Positions 33,561 through 45,240 of a stretch of 64,000 bases of DNA are shown piece by piece (the first letter of the stretch is position 1; each line of letters starts with the position of its first letter). Position numbers and translations under genes: made by a program. The notes under the pieces were generated by a model. The model was not told where the DNA came from, did not search any database, and worked only from the letters and a program-made list of their open reading frames with translations. This stretch comes from Acanthosepion pharaonis (lineage: Eukaryota; Mollusca; Cephalopoda; Sepiida; Sepiidae): contig CAHIKZ030003494.1 of the NCBI GenBank assembly GCA_903632075.3, positions 22,501 through 86,500 of the forward strand, read 5' to 3'.

Positions 33561-33989
33561 GAAGCGGGTTAGGAAGAAATTATTAGGGAACGACAGGGCT
33601 TATCAGAGAAGAATAATGAAAATAGCAAAAATTCTCTCAGGAGTAAGATAATGCAGGGTCCATTTTACAATGAAGTGTTGAATTACATTTCGGGACGAGA
33701 GGAAGAAAGAAGTCTCAAAATAGTTGGGATACCATAATACCTATTCTATTGTAATAGACCCTCCCACAGATAATAGAGAAGAATCAGGAAGATGGGCTGA
33801 AATTTGTTCTCTGATGTCGGACATTGAAGTATCAAATCACAACTATATTGCTGCGGATTAACTATTAAATATGTTTTATACGTCGGACAATGGAGTGTTG
33901 AAATTCTAAAACATTTGGGGATGAGGAAGTTTCTCACACGGGAAAAAAAGAAGCGTTTCTCTCAAAATAGTTGTACCAAAAAATGTTAA

Positions 33990-34790
33990 GACAAGAAATC
34001 TTAGCCCAGTGTCTTGAAAGGTAGGGACACATGGGATTGATAGAACCTATGAATTAATAGTCAGGAATTATTTTTGGCCTAGACTGTATGATGTATTGAT
34101 GTATGTGAACAAATGTAAATCACAAAGTAGAGATAATAGGGTCGCCCCAGTGAGGGAAACAGATATTTGAAATTACCCATTTCAGAAGGTGAGCATGGAT
34201 ATTTCAGGGCCCTATGGAGAAACTCTTTGTGGAAATGCGTATATATTAAGCTTCGTAGACTGGTTGACGAATTGGCCAGAAGCTTTCGCGATACCTGATA
34301 AGAAATCACAGTATCAAATATAATGCTTCAGGAGATATTTCCCAGATATGGAGCCCCTGAGTAGTTGATTACTGACAATGGACTAGAAAATATAAATCAA
34401 ATCATGGAAGAGACTCTGAGAGAATTAAATATTGTACACATTACCACTTCCCAATACCATCCCCAGAGCAATGCAAAAGTAGAAAGATTCCACTGGACCT
34501 TAGCCGATGTGCTAACGAAGTTGGCAGATGATAATAAGGAGAGCTGGGATGAGTACTTAATTCAGGCACTGGTTGCCGTATGATTTTTCTATAAACGAAA
34601 CCGCGAAATTTTCCCCTTATTATATGCTATTTGGCAGGGATGTGGTCTTACCGATAGATAATTTGCTAAGACCCAGAAGGAAATATATGGGAGCAGATCA
34701 ATTTATAGTGATCTTGAAGCAACAGCATAAGGTTTTTTACTCAGGAGAGAAGGAAAATCAAGAGAACCCAGAAGAGTTGTAATGACAGAG
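33990..34790 (+). pseudogene. Ty3/gypsy element 2, integrase
   Basis: GHMGLIEP near 34,027 is part of the zinc-binding region. The D-D-E core shows VSMDISGPYGE near 34,193 (first Asp), ITDNGLEN at 34,368 (second Asp) and NAKVERFHWTL near 34,470 (Glu). The last two acidic residues are separated by 35 residues (DD35E), as in retroviral-type integrases. Downstream, FSPYYMLFGRDVVLPID is the standard post-core block. Stops between the blocks inactivate it. It would insert the cDNA into host DNA. Confidence 0.8.
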
Positions 34791-35544
34791 TAAATAAAAA
34801 CAGGAAGGAAATTAACTTCCAACTGGTTGATCCAGTATATTATAAAGTGCACCTGAGGGAAGGTAAAATTGGATCGGAGATGGATTCCTTTTTATAGAAT
34901 AGTGGAACAGACGGGATCTGTTACTTAAATAATTTGGGATCAAATAGCAGGGAAAGTAAAACGGGTACATGCTAACAATGTAAAATTAGCAGAGCTAGAT
35001 GAATGGGAAGGAGCTAAGGAGAGGAGAGCGAACAGGGAAATGAGAAGGGCAACCTTGGTTGAACCCGAAGAATTAGAGACTGATAGCGAAGAAGGGGAGG
35101 AGGAAATTATGATTACTCCAGAGAATTTGGAGAGAATAAAGGGGATCGACAATCGTGGAAATAGCTCCCTTGAGGAAGGTAATGAAGTGGATGGTGAACT
35201 GAAGATGATTAGTGAAGGATCGGATAGTTGGGAAGAAGAGGATTAGCCCAGTTGAAAGAACAGTAACAAACTTAAAAAGCATCTAAGGGCGTAGAATTAC
35301 CTATAGAGCTTCGACTGAGAGGGGCAGCGAGAACTAAAGCCCCAGAATAGAGAAAATGAGAAGATTGATAAGGTACCTGCAGAAGAGACCGAGAGGTGGA
35401 CCGGACTACGGTTATCGGTGATTACGGATGTGTGGAAGGACTCCCATTGAATGTGCGACACCACTGGCTGTGTACTAGATTACTTCCGGGGGTGCTTATG
35501 CAAATTGATAACCATAAGCGACAGAAGGGAAAGTAGGAGTAATA
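34791..35544 (+). pseudogene. Ty3/gypsy element 2, pol C-terminal tail
   Basis: Degenerate remainder of integrase. From 35,040 to 35,240 there is an acidic stretch rich in Glu (EELETDSEEGEEE), possibly the C-terminal tail. Nothing else was recognised before the envelope-like region. Confidence 0.4.
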
Positions 35545-37757
35545 GTGGACCCTCATCTTTGTCTCATTGCATGTATGGACATGGGAGGACCATTGATAGC
35601 GGTGGCGCTGATTTTGACAGTAAGTACCTGGGAGCGCAGCGAAAATAGTGTATTTAAAAAGATCAATGAGGTAGTCATAACTAGATCAAAATGGTTGATA
35701 ACCCTAGTGATAGATTTACAACCATACAAAGAGTTATTAGCTCGCTTAGAAATGGAAATAACGAAGTTCGATAGGGCTGGAACACAAGTAGCCTCAGGAT
35801 TATTTACAGAATGAAGAATGCCCCGTATAATATATCCTTTGGTCCAAGAATTCCTGATATTTGATAGACAATAGGGAAAATAGGAAAAAAAGTCTGTACC
35901 TATTGTAGAGGAGGCATTGATTGTATTATTTGGAACAGACAAAAGATGAAAAAAGGATGATTATGTTATGGGACCTATTTTTCATACAAGGGAAGGCATT
36001 TGGACTGTATTATTTGGAAGAGTGTCAGAAGGAAATAAGGATGATTAGTGGAGGAAAGACTTGGAAAAGGAATCACGCCCGACTCTAAGGAAGTCCAGAG
36101 ACTGTATATATCCATTATTTAATGTAACCGAGTTCCTGGAAATTAACAGTAAGAACAGTATTAGCATAAATTACATTTAATTTCTTATTTTTAATTCCTG
36201 CGTTTTTCATTCATTGGAGAGAATTTCATCTTGTAATCCAGGACAGATTAGCAGAAGAATTGAAAGGATTAGAGGTTTCAACAAGTAAAGCTGAAATATT
36301 TCCAGTTGTTCTAATGATAAGGTTGGAATTAGCTAGAGAACAGAGGTGAGCATATAGTTAAAATTTGCAAATTTAGAGGAGACACTTGTTCAATGTAACT
36401 GTCACAGCAGCGGAACTGGGAGGATTTAGTTTTTTAATATTTCCAGTTGTTGTCGATAACAAGTAAAGTCCGTCAAACTAGTCAGTCATTAACCGTATTA
36501 CTAGAACATGTGAGATCTCAATTGGAAATGCTATGGGACACCTGTCACCGAGTATAATAACTCCAACCCGGTTAAAAGAAGTGTTGTTGGGAATTGCAGG
36601 CTAGATTACCTCATCAGCTTAGGTCACCTGTAGACCCCACAAAGCAATTATGGAAATATTATAGTGCCCTAGGGTGTACCACCTTATTGAAAAATAAGAA
36701 ATTATTAGTACTAGTATCAGTTTCTCTGTTAGATAGGGATAGTACCTTCGAAATATACAATCTTCCTATTCCATATCCTAAAGCAAATAAAAAAATTAGA
36801 AGCTGTGGCTAGGTACAAGGTGGAAGCGGAGTTTTAGCCTTGAATTTGGCCAGAACAAAATTTATGTTGCTAACAAGTGAAGAAGCGAATTGATGCTTTA
36901 AGCACCTGTGTATCCGCAAGTCTAATTTATGTGACTGGTAGTCATGATATGTGTGTAAATGAGTTATTTAGAAAAAAATAAAAGGGGAATTAGGGAGAAT
37001 TGTCAAACAGAAGTATTACTCAGTGTTATATTACCTTCAACAATTAGCATATCAAATGGAATTTGGGCGGTAGCCACCCAAAGAGAACTAAAAAGTCTGT
37101 GAAGAAAAGCCCACTAGAACTATGAAAGTGGAGCCACCATTACTTATTGTAGAATTACCAATGGGATGTGGAGCCCATGGACCTTCGTTGTCATTCCCCA
37201 CTTACTACCAGGCAGAAGAAGAATTCGAAGAAAAAGAATCTTTCTTGAAATTAATGCCAACCAACGCGAGTAAATAGACATAATTATGAGAACCTATAGT
37301 AAAGGAATTCCCTAAGATTTCTTTAAAGAAAATGCCTGACTTATTGAAGCCCCTTGGAAAAATTAACTTAGAAGAGTTGAAATCTAAATTAAGCCAAGTG
37401 GGAAGAACTAGTCCGAGTTGGAAAGAGAATATGAGTACAATGATAGTTTGGCTGACCGTTTTGGGATCCTTATTGGTTATTTTAGGAGTAAGAATCTGGT
37501 GGATAAAGAGGCGAGCGAAATTGTCACGCAACCGGAGTGAACTGGCTGGTAAGTACCCGAGCGAAAGAGGGATTCCATTAAGTGAGCTTTATATGAACAT
37601 AACCAATGCGGATATGAACGAACCTACCATGGAGTTACTGGTTGAATCAACGACTGTTGGTGAGAGCCTCGAATCCGCTATAGAGATCATCAAGCCCCCT
37701 GTTAAATCAAGGCAGGGTAGAAAAAAAGAAGAAATGAATAAATCCATGACTGATTGA
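35545..37757 (+). pseudogene. Ty3/gypsy element 2, envelope-like region
   Basis: Located after integrase, where retrovirus-like gypsy elements carry an envelope gene. The start (35,545) is hydrophobic and signal-like. Frames at 35,545-35,814, 36,594-36,812 and 37,332-37,757 are broken by many stops and frameshifts. The last segment carries a clear membrane span, IVWLTVLGSLLVILGV (about residues 38-53), followed by the basic WWIKRR and a roughly 80-residue polar tail, as in a type I membrane glycoprotein with a cytoplasmic tail. It would be a fusion/entry protein in an infectious relative; this copy is dead. Family identity is inferred from position and topology. Confidence 0.55.
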
Positions 37758-37835
37758 GCAGTAAGGAGTCTTGAGGGCTCCATAAGTAAGTGAAATAGAA
37801 ATGTGATTGTTATTTTGCTTATTGAATTTTGCATG

Positions 37836-37841
<6 letters not shown>

Positions 37842-37890
<49 letters not shown>
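37842..37890. repeat. (TA)n microsatellite
   Basis: TA run about 85 bp after the envelope-like stop codon. Confidence 0.95.
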
Positions 37891-37894
<4 letters not shown>

Positions 37895-39360
37895 AGGAGA
37901 AACTATTATATGAACTATTGAGGCTGTGCTAAGAAATGTGAGAAACTTTAAACTTGACAAGAATTTAATCAATTTAATGAAATTTTTTTTTTTTTTTTTT
38001 TTTTAACTTTTGGATGAAGTAATATCTGCATGCGAAAGATATAATGGACAACTGCATGAGTGGAATTATTATTTTTTTTTTACATAGTCATTGGACTATA
38101 TATGTCAATTACGAGTAATAGACAAAAAGGATAAGGGAGAGAAGTGGCAGGGGCGATACCACCCCTGAAATAACAATAATGATAATAAAGGAACATATGC
38201 TGTAAAACAGAAAACACCAAGTGAAAGAGAGGTGTTAATATGCTGTAAAGACTTTAAAATGTAAATGTTACAGAAAGTTCATTTAGAACACGAAATACAA
38301 TCTTTTTGTAAGTGTACAAAGGATATCAGATTACTAATAGAAAATTATGTGAATAATAATTATTTGAAACTTTTAAAAAAGAAATGGATTTTGGCACTAG
38401 AAGAATAGAAGTTAAATTAAGGATGTTCTGATCTAGAATTTATTTTTAAAAGAAGAATCTCTGTAGTTTACAAAGAGCGGCAGAATAATTAATAGAATCT
38501 TGTTGTGAATTTTGGAAACCAATCGATGAAAAAGTAAATAGTTTATTCTCAGAGGAGTGAAATTTTACTTTGGTAGTATGTCTGTACTTTGCCCTAGAAA
38601 AACAGATATGTCACCAGCCTGGGCGTCGTGAGGCCGGTTCTCTTAATAAAGAGGCAAACCAAAGGAGGAGAGAGAGTTTTTGGGTTCATCTGTCTTAGAA
38701 TGTAGTCGAACTGAGTGGAGAGACGTCAGAGATTGAAAAGGAAGCATCCGTTTTGTGTTGCTGAAGTTGAGGGTGAAGAAGCGAAATACCGCTACTAACA
38801 TCTAAGTACCGCTAATCCTGCTACTACTACTGGGAACGGGAACATCGAAGGTTGTAGTAGTTGCGCTAAGAAGTGTTAAAACGAAGGCCACATCTCTCCT
38901 TTACCGAAATTATTCGAAGTATTTGTTTGTTTATTGATCACATACAAGAAACATTCAACCTTGTGCAACAAGAATTTTTTGTGTGTTATATATATACAAA
39001 AAAAAACATTCGTTCTTTCAAAATCGAATCGACTTGGTTATATTTATTTTTTGTTAACCGGATTCCCACCCGACGAACTCGCAGGTGAACCAACGGAGAG
39101 TTTCCGGATTTCTGCTATCCACTCTCCAGGATCAAAACAATCACAACATAGCTGGAGGGTGGATTCGAATTAAGATTGGGAACCGGAGACTTGTGTCTAA
39201 CCTGTAATACTGGACCATACCAGATCAACGGCCGGTCTTGTGGAGTGCGTAGGTTCAGTGGGGCGAGGATACAGTGTTACAAGGAAGTCTGGTGGTCTGA
39301 CAAAAGGAAACCCCACTAGGCAACCAGGCTTTTACTACAAGTCCCGAATCTTACTAAAAA
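37891..39360. other. Non-coding DNA downstream of gypsy element 2
   Basis: Where a polypurine tract and 3' LTR would be expected. A purine-rich AAGGATAAGGGAGAGAAG at about 38,127, an inverted CAGGGG...CCCCTG near 38,148, and TCTTAATAAAGAGG near 38,640 are candidate pieces. No matching upstream LTR was found, so LTR boundaries are not claimed. 38,700-39,300 is GC-richer and carries no recognised gene. Confidence 0.4.
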
Positions 39361-40719
39361 AATCATTCAATAAAACTCAAATGAATTTTTCTGGCTTCTT
39401 GGTGCTTCTTACATAATTTACTTTAATTAAACACGTTCAATTATTAAAATATCACTGCAAACAATTTACTGATTTGTTGTATAAGAACAGCATTTGCAAT
39501 TCAAAACTGGCTTACAAGAAAAAGAACAAATCAAAAACTTATATATATGACTGAAGTACTTAAAACCAGAAGACAGTTTGTAGCGATTGCCATGTTTTTC
39601 CACGCCCACACTTTATTCGCATGCGATTGGCTAATAAATCACTACTACTTTTATATAGGACAATTTAGCCATCGCAGTCGTTTCTTTGAATCCTTCGGTT
39701 TTGAGCTTGCTTGCTTGTTCTGTTAGTACGAATGTAGTGATTGGTTAATTTTTAACCAATCACATATTTTAGTGCAAGATTAAGTTTTCCCACGTTGCCG
39801 TGGGAGCCTATCCTTGTTCCTTAAAAGAGTCAACTTTTTCACAAATTGTCAGTAAGATCCAGTAAAATTCGCCTGTACACACAAGTCCATGATCTTGCTA
39901 ATAACATTTCAAACGCACACACAGATACAGAATTTCGTAACATAAACTTACATTTCTCTCACAAACAGACCTTTGTTCTAATATTGATTCCTGAATATTT
40001 TTCTCTCAAGAGAACTTTCTTCGAACACTCAATTACAAATCAAAATACAATTAAAGGGGAACAACTTCTTTCCCTTAACCTATACATTGAATACAATTTT
40101 ATTGCATGTTTGTTCTTGTATGTTATTTCAACATATACTTGTTGATTCACAGTTTGGAGTTTTTGTTGTTTACTTGAATCCTGTACGTTGAAAGTATAAT
40201 AATATAAATAGTATTGGTCTATCTCTTGCAGACTGGCGAATGTATTTTAAAGTATCAGAAGGTTATTTTATCGATAAGGTTAATGATGTTGGTGTTCTTA
40301 AACATTCATCCACAACAAATTTAGAAACATGAATATTGAAGACAAATCATTTAAAATAAATCAGAGCGAAAACAACGTAGTTAAAGATATAACAATAACA
40401 TGGATTTATATAGAATAAAAATACACAATTGAATCAAAAGATGTTGAACAAGTGTGAATGGTTGAGTTGAATTATGTAGTGTATTTATGCCAAGTTTCAG
40501 TGTGTGTGAAACTGTTATTAAGATTTGTGTGTGAAATTAAACTAAGTGTTTGTTCATGTACAAAAATGTCTTTTGTGGCAGTTCAGTCAATAGTATGTAT
40601 ACGTATGCTTGTTTAAATTTTGTTCAAAGCTGGTATGAGTTGCGTACCTTTAGTTGTTTTGATGTTTGATTGAATGTTTACAAATACTTATTAGTAGTGA
40701 GTTATTATCACTTTTTAAT
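39361..40719. promoter_or_regulatory. Promoter-like DNA with CCAAT and TATA elements
   Basis: An inverted CCAAT box (ATTGG, 39,626-39,630) lies about 22 bp before a TATA box (TATATAG, 39,652-39,658). At 39,737-39,763 there is a perfect inverted repeat with arms GTGATTGGTTAA and TTAACCAATCAC around TTT, each arm carrying a CCAAT box. The downstream frame at 39,846-40,145 has no known domain. It could be an LTR promoter or a host promoter. The rest is AT-rich with no feature. Confidence 0.35.
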
Positions 40720-41204
40720 ATTGTAAGAAATTGTTCCTGGTAGAGCGAAATGCTGTTTGTTGAGTCAGAGAAGTTTGCGCGGGAAAAGTGTAGCTGGTTA
40801 AGATTTTGACTGGCCTGGATTAGTTTGGCATTTCTCCAGAATGAAATTCTGACTGCTCGTATTTGCGTGAGTGTAGGTAATGTTCTTTAACGTCTGACCG
40901 TGTGGTTAAGACGGGAGCTCTTGAGAAATACGAAGGAGCTTATTCGTGTTTTGTTTATATAAAACTGTGTCGCACGTGATCGGCTCTGAAGCGAAAACGC
41001 GGGAAATACCATTGATCGCGTGCAGGCGATCTGATTGGTCGGAATTGACCAATCAGCGAGCTAGTTTTGAGGAGATTAACCAATGAATGTTTGTCGTATG
41101 ATTTGTATGTATGTGATGATAATCATTACAGGCAAAGAGTGCATTTCCCCGCGGGGGTGACTAGAAAACGTGGAAGATTCCACATATCTACAAACACCTT
41201 TACA
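40720..41204 (+). repeat. LTR-like region of gypsy element 3
   Basis: Ends TTTACA immediately before a primer-binding site. It contains a TATA box (TATATAAA, 40,956-40,963) and a CCAAT palindrome with arms CTGATTGGTC (41,031-41,040) and GACCAATCAG (41,047-41,056). The 5' boundary is uncertain because no second LTR copy was found. The position before primer site, leader and gag is the main argument. Confidence 0.5.
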
Positions 41205-41206
41205 AT

Positions 41207-41220
41207 TGGTAACCCCGACG
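41207..41220 (+). promoter_or_regulatory. tRNA primer-binding site of gypsy element 3
   Basis: TGGTAACCCCGACG two bases after the TACA end of the LTR-like region. It begins with the TGG expected from pairing to a tRNA 3' CCA. The same form is common in Ty3/gypsy elements. It primes minus-strand cDNA synthesis. A leader of about 390 bp separates it from gag. Confidence 0.7.
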
Positions 41221-41609
41221 TTCCAAAAATAAATCTTTTAACCAATAGGCCCTTACAAGTTCCTGATATTATTCACGATCGTTGAAATATTTTTGAACGA
41301 TATCTTTTTTAATAAAAAATAGTGAACTTTTCTGTCAGAAAAACAATAAAAAGAGAAAAAACACAAAAGCTTTTCAAAAGATACTTTCTTTGAATATTTT
41401 ATTTCAGCACAACCTAATTATACATTTCTGTATATAAATTCTAATATTTCCTTCTCACATACGACAGAAGTCTTTTTGTCATTATCAAAATGTTATTATT
41501 GACCTTATGCCAGGCGGACAGCAAATTAAAATTAACTACGTTAAAGTTTTCTGATAATAATTCTTTGAATTAACATTCATAACTCTGCAACACACATATA
41601 ACACTACAA

Positions 41610-42300
41610 ATGTACAAACTTCGTTCTCCCAACTACAAACAATTTTCAATGCCAAGCGGATCACGTCCCAACATTAAATGCACGTATGTGGTGGTCAATC
41701 TTCCCCGTGACATTGCAACAGAGGTGGTCGATTTACTGGAATATATGCCAGAGGAGAAGCCGTATGACACATTAAAGAATGCCATCAGGCGCACGGTCGA
41801 ATCCAAAATGAAGCATTTACACGACTTGTTTAACAATTTAAATCTTTACGATATGAAACCTTCACACTAACAGCTACTCTGAAAAATGAAAGCTCTTCTA
41901 GGAATAAACACCATGCGCAACACGGTCCATAAGCAGTTGTGGAGCGATAAACTTCACACTCATATAACAAGGATACTCGACTCCCTACCTTCCACGAATG
42001 GCGGAAGTCACCGACAGGATATACGATGGCGACAAAAGGTGTATATTTCACAACATCAGACAGTATACCAACGTGCGGATATCCTAAGCGAATGTAGCAC
42101 ATTGAAAAAAATATGGAATTGTTAACAATTCAGCTCCATAACATAATGAAAAGACAGAGTAACCAGAATTTTTCTCGTTCTCGAGCGGATTTCAGGAAAC
42201 GGTCAAAGTTTCCATGTAGTGTAAACTGTAAACAGATTGATAGAACACGAAGACAGATGTATGATGCTAGCCAGCCATGTTTGAACTGGCCACTTTAATT
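41610..42300 (+). pseudogene. Ty3/gypsy element 3, gag
   Basis: Open to 41,870 with CTYVVVNLPRDIATEVVDLL and EKPYDTLKNAI, the capsid block shared by this gypsy group. After a stop and frameshift, 41,886-42,125 continues with a helix-rich segment (RNTVHKQLWSDKLH) and then an Arg/Ser-rich stretch, SRADFRKRS, followed by QMYDASQPCLNWPL near 42,257-42,298. The last resembles the degenerate Cys-containing end of these gags. Protease and RT do not follow; a different LTR-like block begins instead. Confidence 0.75.
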
Positions 42301-42439
42301 TTAGAGAAAAGTTCTACAAGAGAGACAATTCCAGATCATGACGTCCATCTTTCCGTCTGGAGTTTTGCGTAATGTCTGGCTATAAGTTGTATTTGGTGGT
42401 CTTATGAATCTACCTGACCTTATGGTCATTGTTTGATCT

Positions 42440-43340
42440 TGTGGAATAATGTATTATTCCATCTACGACATTTTACGCGCGCGCGAGTTTCCTCCCTTTC
42501 TTTCACACTTCGGGGGCGCGCGCGCGTTTGACACCCTTTCTCCCTTTTCGGTCTAATACAGTAGTAACTGTTTTGAACGGCAGTCAAACGACCTGCTATG
42601 CAAATTAGATTTTTGAAATCTTCCCGCGAAAAATTTGTGACGTCAACGATAAACTGTTGTTTCAAAAAAGGAGTTGTGATCCAGATTCGGACCTAAGCAG
42701 ACTCATTTTTAGCCATGTCAATATGCAAGGTTGGCAGACGAGGGATATCTTACAATGCAAATACCAGATAATTAATTCCTCGTCCCTTTTGGCTCGTCAT
42801 TCAAGGTCCTTCTCCGAGATGATGCAAAACATCCAAAATATTAATTCTTCGTCCCTTTTGGCTCGTCATTCAAAGTCCTTCTACGAGATGATGCATATAC
42901 CAAATAATTAACTTTTCGGCCCTTTGTGACTCGTCATTCAAAGTCCTTCTCCGAGACGATGCAGAACATACAAAATATTAATCCGTCGTCCCCTTTGGGC
43001 CTCGTCATAAATCTGTTTTGAACCAGTACAAAAAAAAATATATACATAACATTTCACTCACATTAGCCAAAACTCGCAGTGAGTATTTTTCCTTGTATGT
43101 ATATTATCATGTACATTGACTTATCTGGAACCTTTCTTCTTCTTCAAGAACTTTTCCCGCCTTTAGCCATCTTGTTTTTTATATTTGGCGCGGAACATTT
43201 TTATTGATCCCTACTACGGGATAATTTACTTGTTTTTCCTGCATTTAATAAAAATTACTCTTGTTGGAATCCAGACTTTTTCTGTCATTCTGTGTCGGCT
43301 ATCTTAATATATTTTATTTTATGCACGTGTGGATTAACCA
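42440..43340. promoter_or_regulatory. LTR-like block with CG runs and CRE
   Basis: TGGAATAAT-GT-ATTATTCCA (42,442-42,461) is a perfect 9-bp inverted repeat at the left edge. Alternating CG runs lie at 42,476-42,485 and 42,516-42,526, unusual in this AT-rich DNA and able to adopt Z-form. TGACGTCA, a perfect CRE, is at 42,638-42,645. Near the right edge are TTTGGCGCGG (about 43,183) and AATAAA (about 43,247). The layout fits an LTR or strong promoter region, but no duplicate was found. Confidence 0.4.
42738..43010. repeat. 68-bp minisatellite, about four copies
   Basis: Units start at 42,772, 42,841, 42,908 and 42,978 (69, 67 and 70 bp, then a partial), with a decayed partial before the first. 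The shared core is TCGTCCCTTTTGGCTCGTCA followed by TTCAAAGTCCTTCTCCGAGA. The repeat keeps an open frame through the first two units (NSSSLLARHSKSF), but no gene is claimed. Confidence 0.9.
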
Positions 43341-43376
43341 CATTTCTTCGTAGTTCATTCACACATTTTTATCTTT

Positions 43377-44200
43377 TTACTTTGCTTGTAGACTCGGTAG
43401 TTTAGTGTGGTGTCTGGCACAAGGCCACTTAGTAATAAACCAGCACTGCACCCTACCGGGCCTGCAACAATCTCTGACTATGTAAGTTGGTGTTGACTGG
43501 TAGGTGGCTAGCTTCCTAGTTGATCTCATTGGAGATGACCTCTGGTGGGAAGTTAGGAGAGATCCTCGGTTGGCTTTCCGGTCTGGGAAAGGTCTTCCTT
43601 TAGGTGTCATCGGTTGCGGCGGATGATCTGTCCAATGGGAGTCTGTACTATATAGGATCTTGATTCCATGCATGTCCATTTTACAATTGCAGTGGTCCAT
43701 TTACCAGTGCCCTGGTTTTGAATACAGACATGTTGTCTGGTATGGAGTATGGGAAGCTCCCTAGTGTTTTGTTCGTGATACAATTTTTGTGTTGGTTGCC
43801 TTTGGTGTAGGCGATTTTCTATTTTTTCTTTCCTTGCCTGACGGTTTGTTCAGTTGACTGGCATGTTGCTGGCAGATTTTAGATTGTATAAGAGCTCATC
43901 TGGTGAAGGAATAAAGTCATTTATCAGTGTAGCTCTAAGGCATAGCAAAACCATACTGACATCGCGCTTGCACTTGGCTGTTTTCTTCATGGCAGACTTC
44001 ACAGATTGTATGCACTACTTTACCATCCTATTAAACGTGGGTACCTCGGGGACGATGTGTAGTGTTCAAACTTCCACTCTTTCGCGAATTCTTGGAAGAG
44101 ACTAGAACTGTAGTGAGGCCCATTATTGCTGATAACCCTTTCAGGTACTCCCTATTCTTCAAATATTTGTTTGGTCACATTGATCACTTCTTGACTGGAG
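43377..44200 (-). pseudogene. Ty3/gypsy element 4, integrase remnants
   Basis: Minus-strand pieces. Near 44,165-44,060 a frame reads GLSAIMGLTTVLVSS and SLNTTHRPRGTH; in the adjacent frame it corresponds to an integrase core block around the second catalytic Asp. 43,700-43,377 is an open Pro/Arg-rich C-terminal stretch without a domain. No zinc-binding motif was seen. It is continuous in order with the RT on its right (upstream in sense). Confidence 0.5.
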
Positions 44201-44299
44201 AACTGTCCAAGTCTACGTACGAATAGGTATTTAGAGTAGTAGTAAACAATTAGTGGGTAGTTCTGGTTGCGAAAGTGAAAGACCATGTCGTACTCTTCC

Positions 44300-44930
44300 A
44301 GTCTGGTCCACAGCAAACTTAGCGATGTTGAACTTTCATGAAGTTGTGATGGTTTTGATCATGTTTCTCCTTTGTTTGCTCACAAACCACTACATCGTCT
44401 ATTAGTCTGATTACCCCTGGACATTGCTTCAGGTTCATGTCCATTTTTTGTGGGAAGACATCTTGAGATATTACTAGTCCGAATGGGATTCGCCTGAAGC
44501 AGTATCGGCCGAAGGGACAATTAAATGTGGTTAGTGGTTGGGAGTCAGCATCCAACTTGACGGACTAGTATCCATTCGTGGGATCTATTTTCGTGAAGTT
44601 TAAATAGTTTGCTAGTTTGTGGGAGACCTGCTCCAATGTCTTTTAGTTGCATCGCTTGATGGCTTTATTCAGGTCCTTTGGGTCCAGGCATATCCTGAGT
44701 TTTCCACTGCTTTTGCGCACAAACACATTGAGGATGACTCAGTCAGTAGGCTCATCTAGCTTTTTAATAATTCCTTGGGTCACCAAATCTTCTAGTTCTG
44801 CTTTGATTTCGTCTTTAAGGTGGTTGGGGCATTTCCTGGGGTGCATAGATAACTGAGTTTTCAATACAAATTCGCCAATTTTGTCAAAACGATCGGGATA
44901 CATTTTCATGAGGTCTTCTGTGGATTTAAT
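44300..44930 (-). pseudogene. Ty3/gypsy element 4, reverse transcriptase
   Basis: Well preserved. Reading leftwards: KCPIKSTEDLMKMYPDRF and CPNHLKDEIKAELEDLV (fingers), NVFVRKSSGKLRICLDPKDL (44,722-44,663), an NFTKIDPTNGY block with motif A Asp (about 44,600), FGRYCFRRIPFGLVISQDVF (44,515-44,460), and RLIDDVVV, the catalytic D-D box. One stop lies at about 44,640 and another at about 44,570. This RT type (R-I-P-F-G-L-V-x-S-Q-D-x-F) marks a lineage distinct from elements 1 and 2. Confidence 0.85.
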
Positions 44931-44938
44931 TGGGCATT

Positions 44939-45240
44939 TTATTTGCTGGATGGCAAAACGGTTACTAGCTTCAATTTTCTGAAAGAAGGAAGTCCCAATA
45001 TGGCTGGGCCTTCCGAGGTAACTACATAGAATTTGATACTTCTCAATTCATGGTTGTATGCACGTTGTATATTCACAGACCCATGTTGGGGTATGGTTGC
45101 GACATTGTATGCAGTAAGTATAGCTATTTCCTGACGTATGAAGTCAGGAAGTGGCAATCCATCTGGGTTGATTTTTTCCGGGAACATTTTCTGGAAAATA
45201 CGCAAGGGGAGTGTGTTCCCTTCTGCTCCAGTGTCAACTT
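44939..45240 (-). pseudogene. Ty3/gypsy element 4, protease region
   Basis: The frame 45,205-44,939 contains AILTAYNVATIPQHGSVNI and EGPAILGLPSFRKLKLV. The I-L-G-L-P block near the protease C-terminus and the A-Y-N-G-T-like segment are characteristic of retropepsins in this gypsy group. The active-site D-T/S-G would be just upstream near 45,235 but is not clear. Confidence 0.65.

Noticed and set aside
37800..37972. Open frames over TA and CA runs (for example 8,792-9,016 and 37,589-37,972 on the - strand)
   Set aside because: Their length comes from translating dinucleotide repeats or from the antisense of the envelope-like region.
42738..43010. 68-bp repeats as a CRISPR array
   Set aside because: Units are contiguous without unique spacers, and the window is clearly animal DNA.
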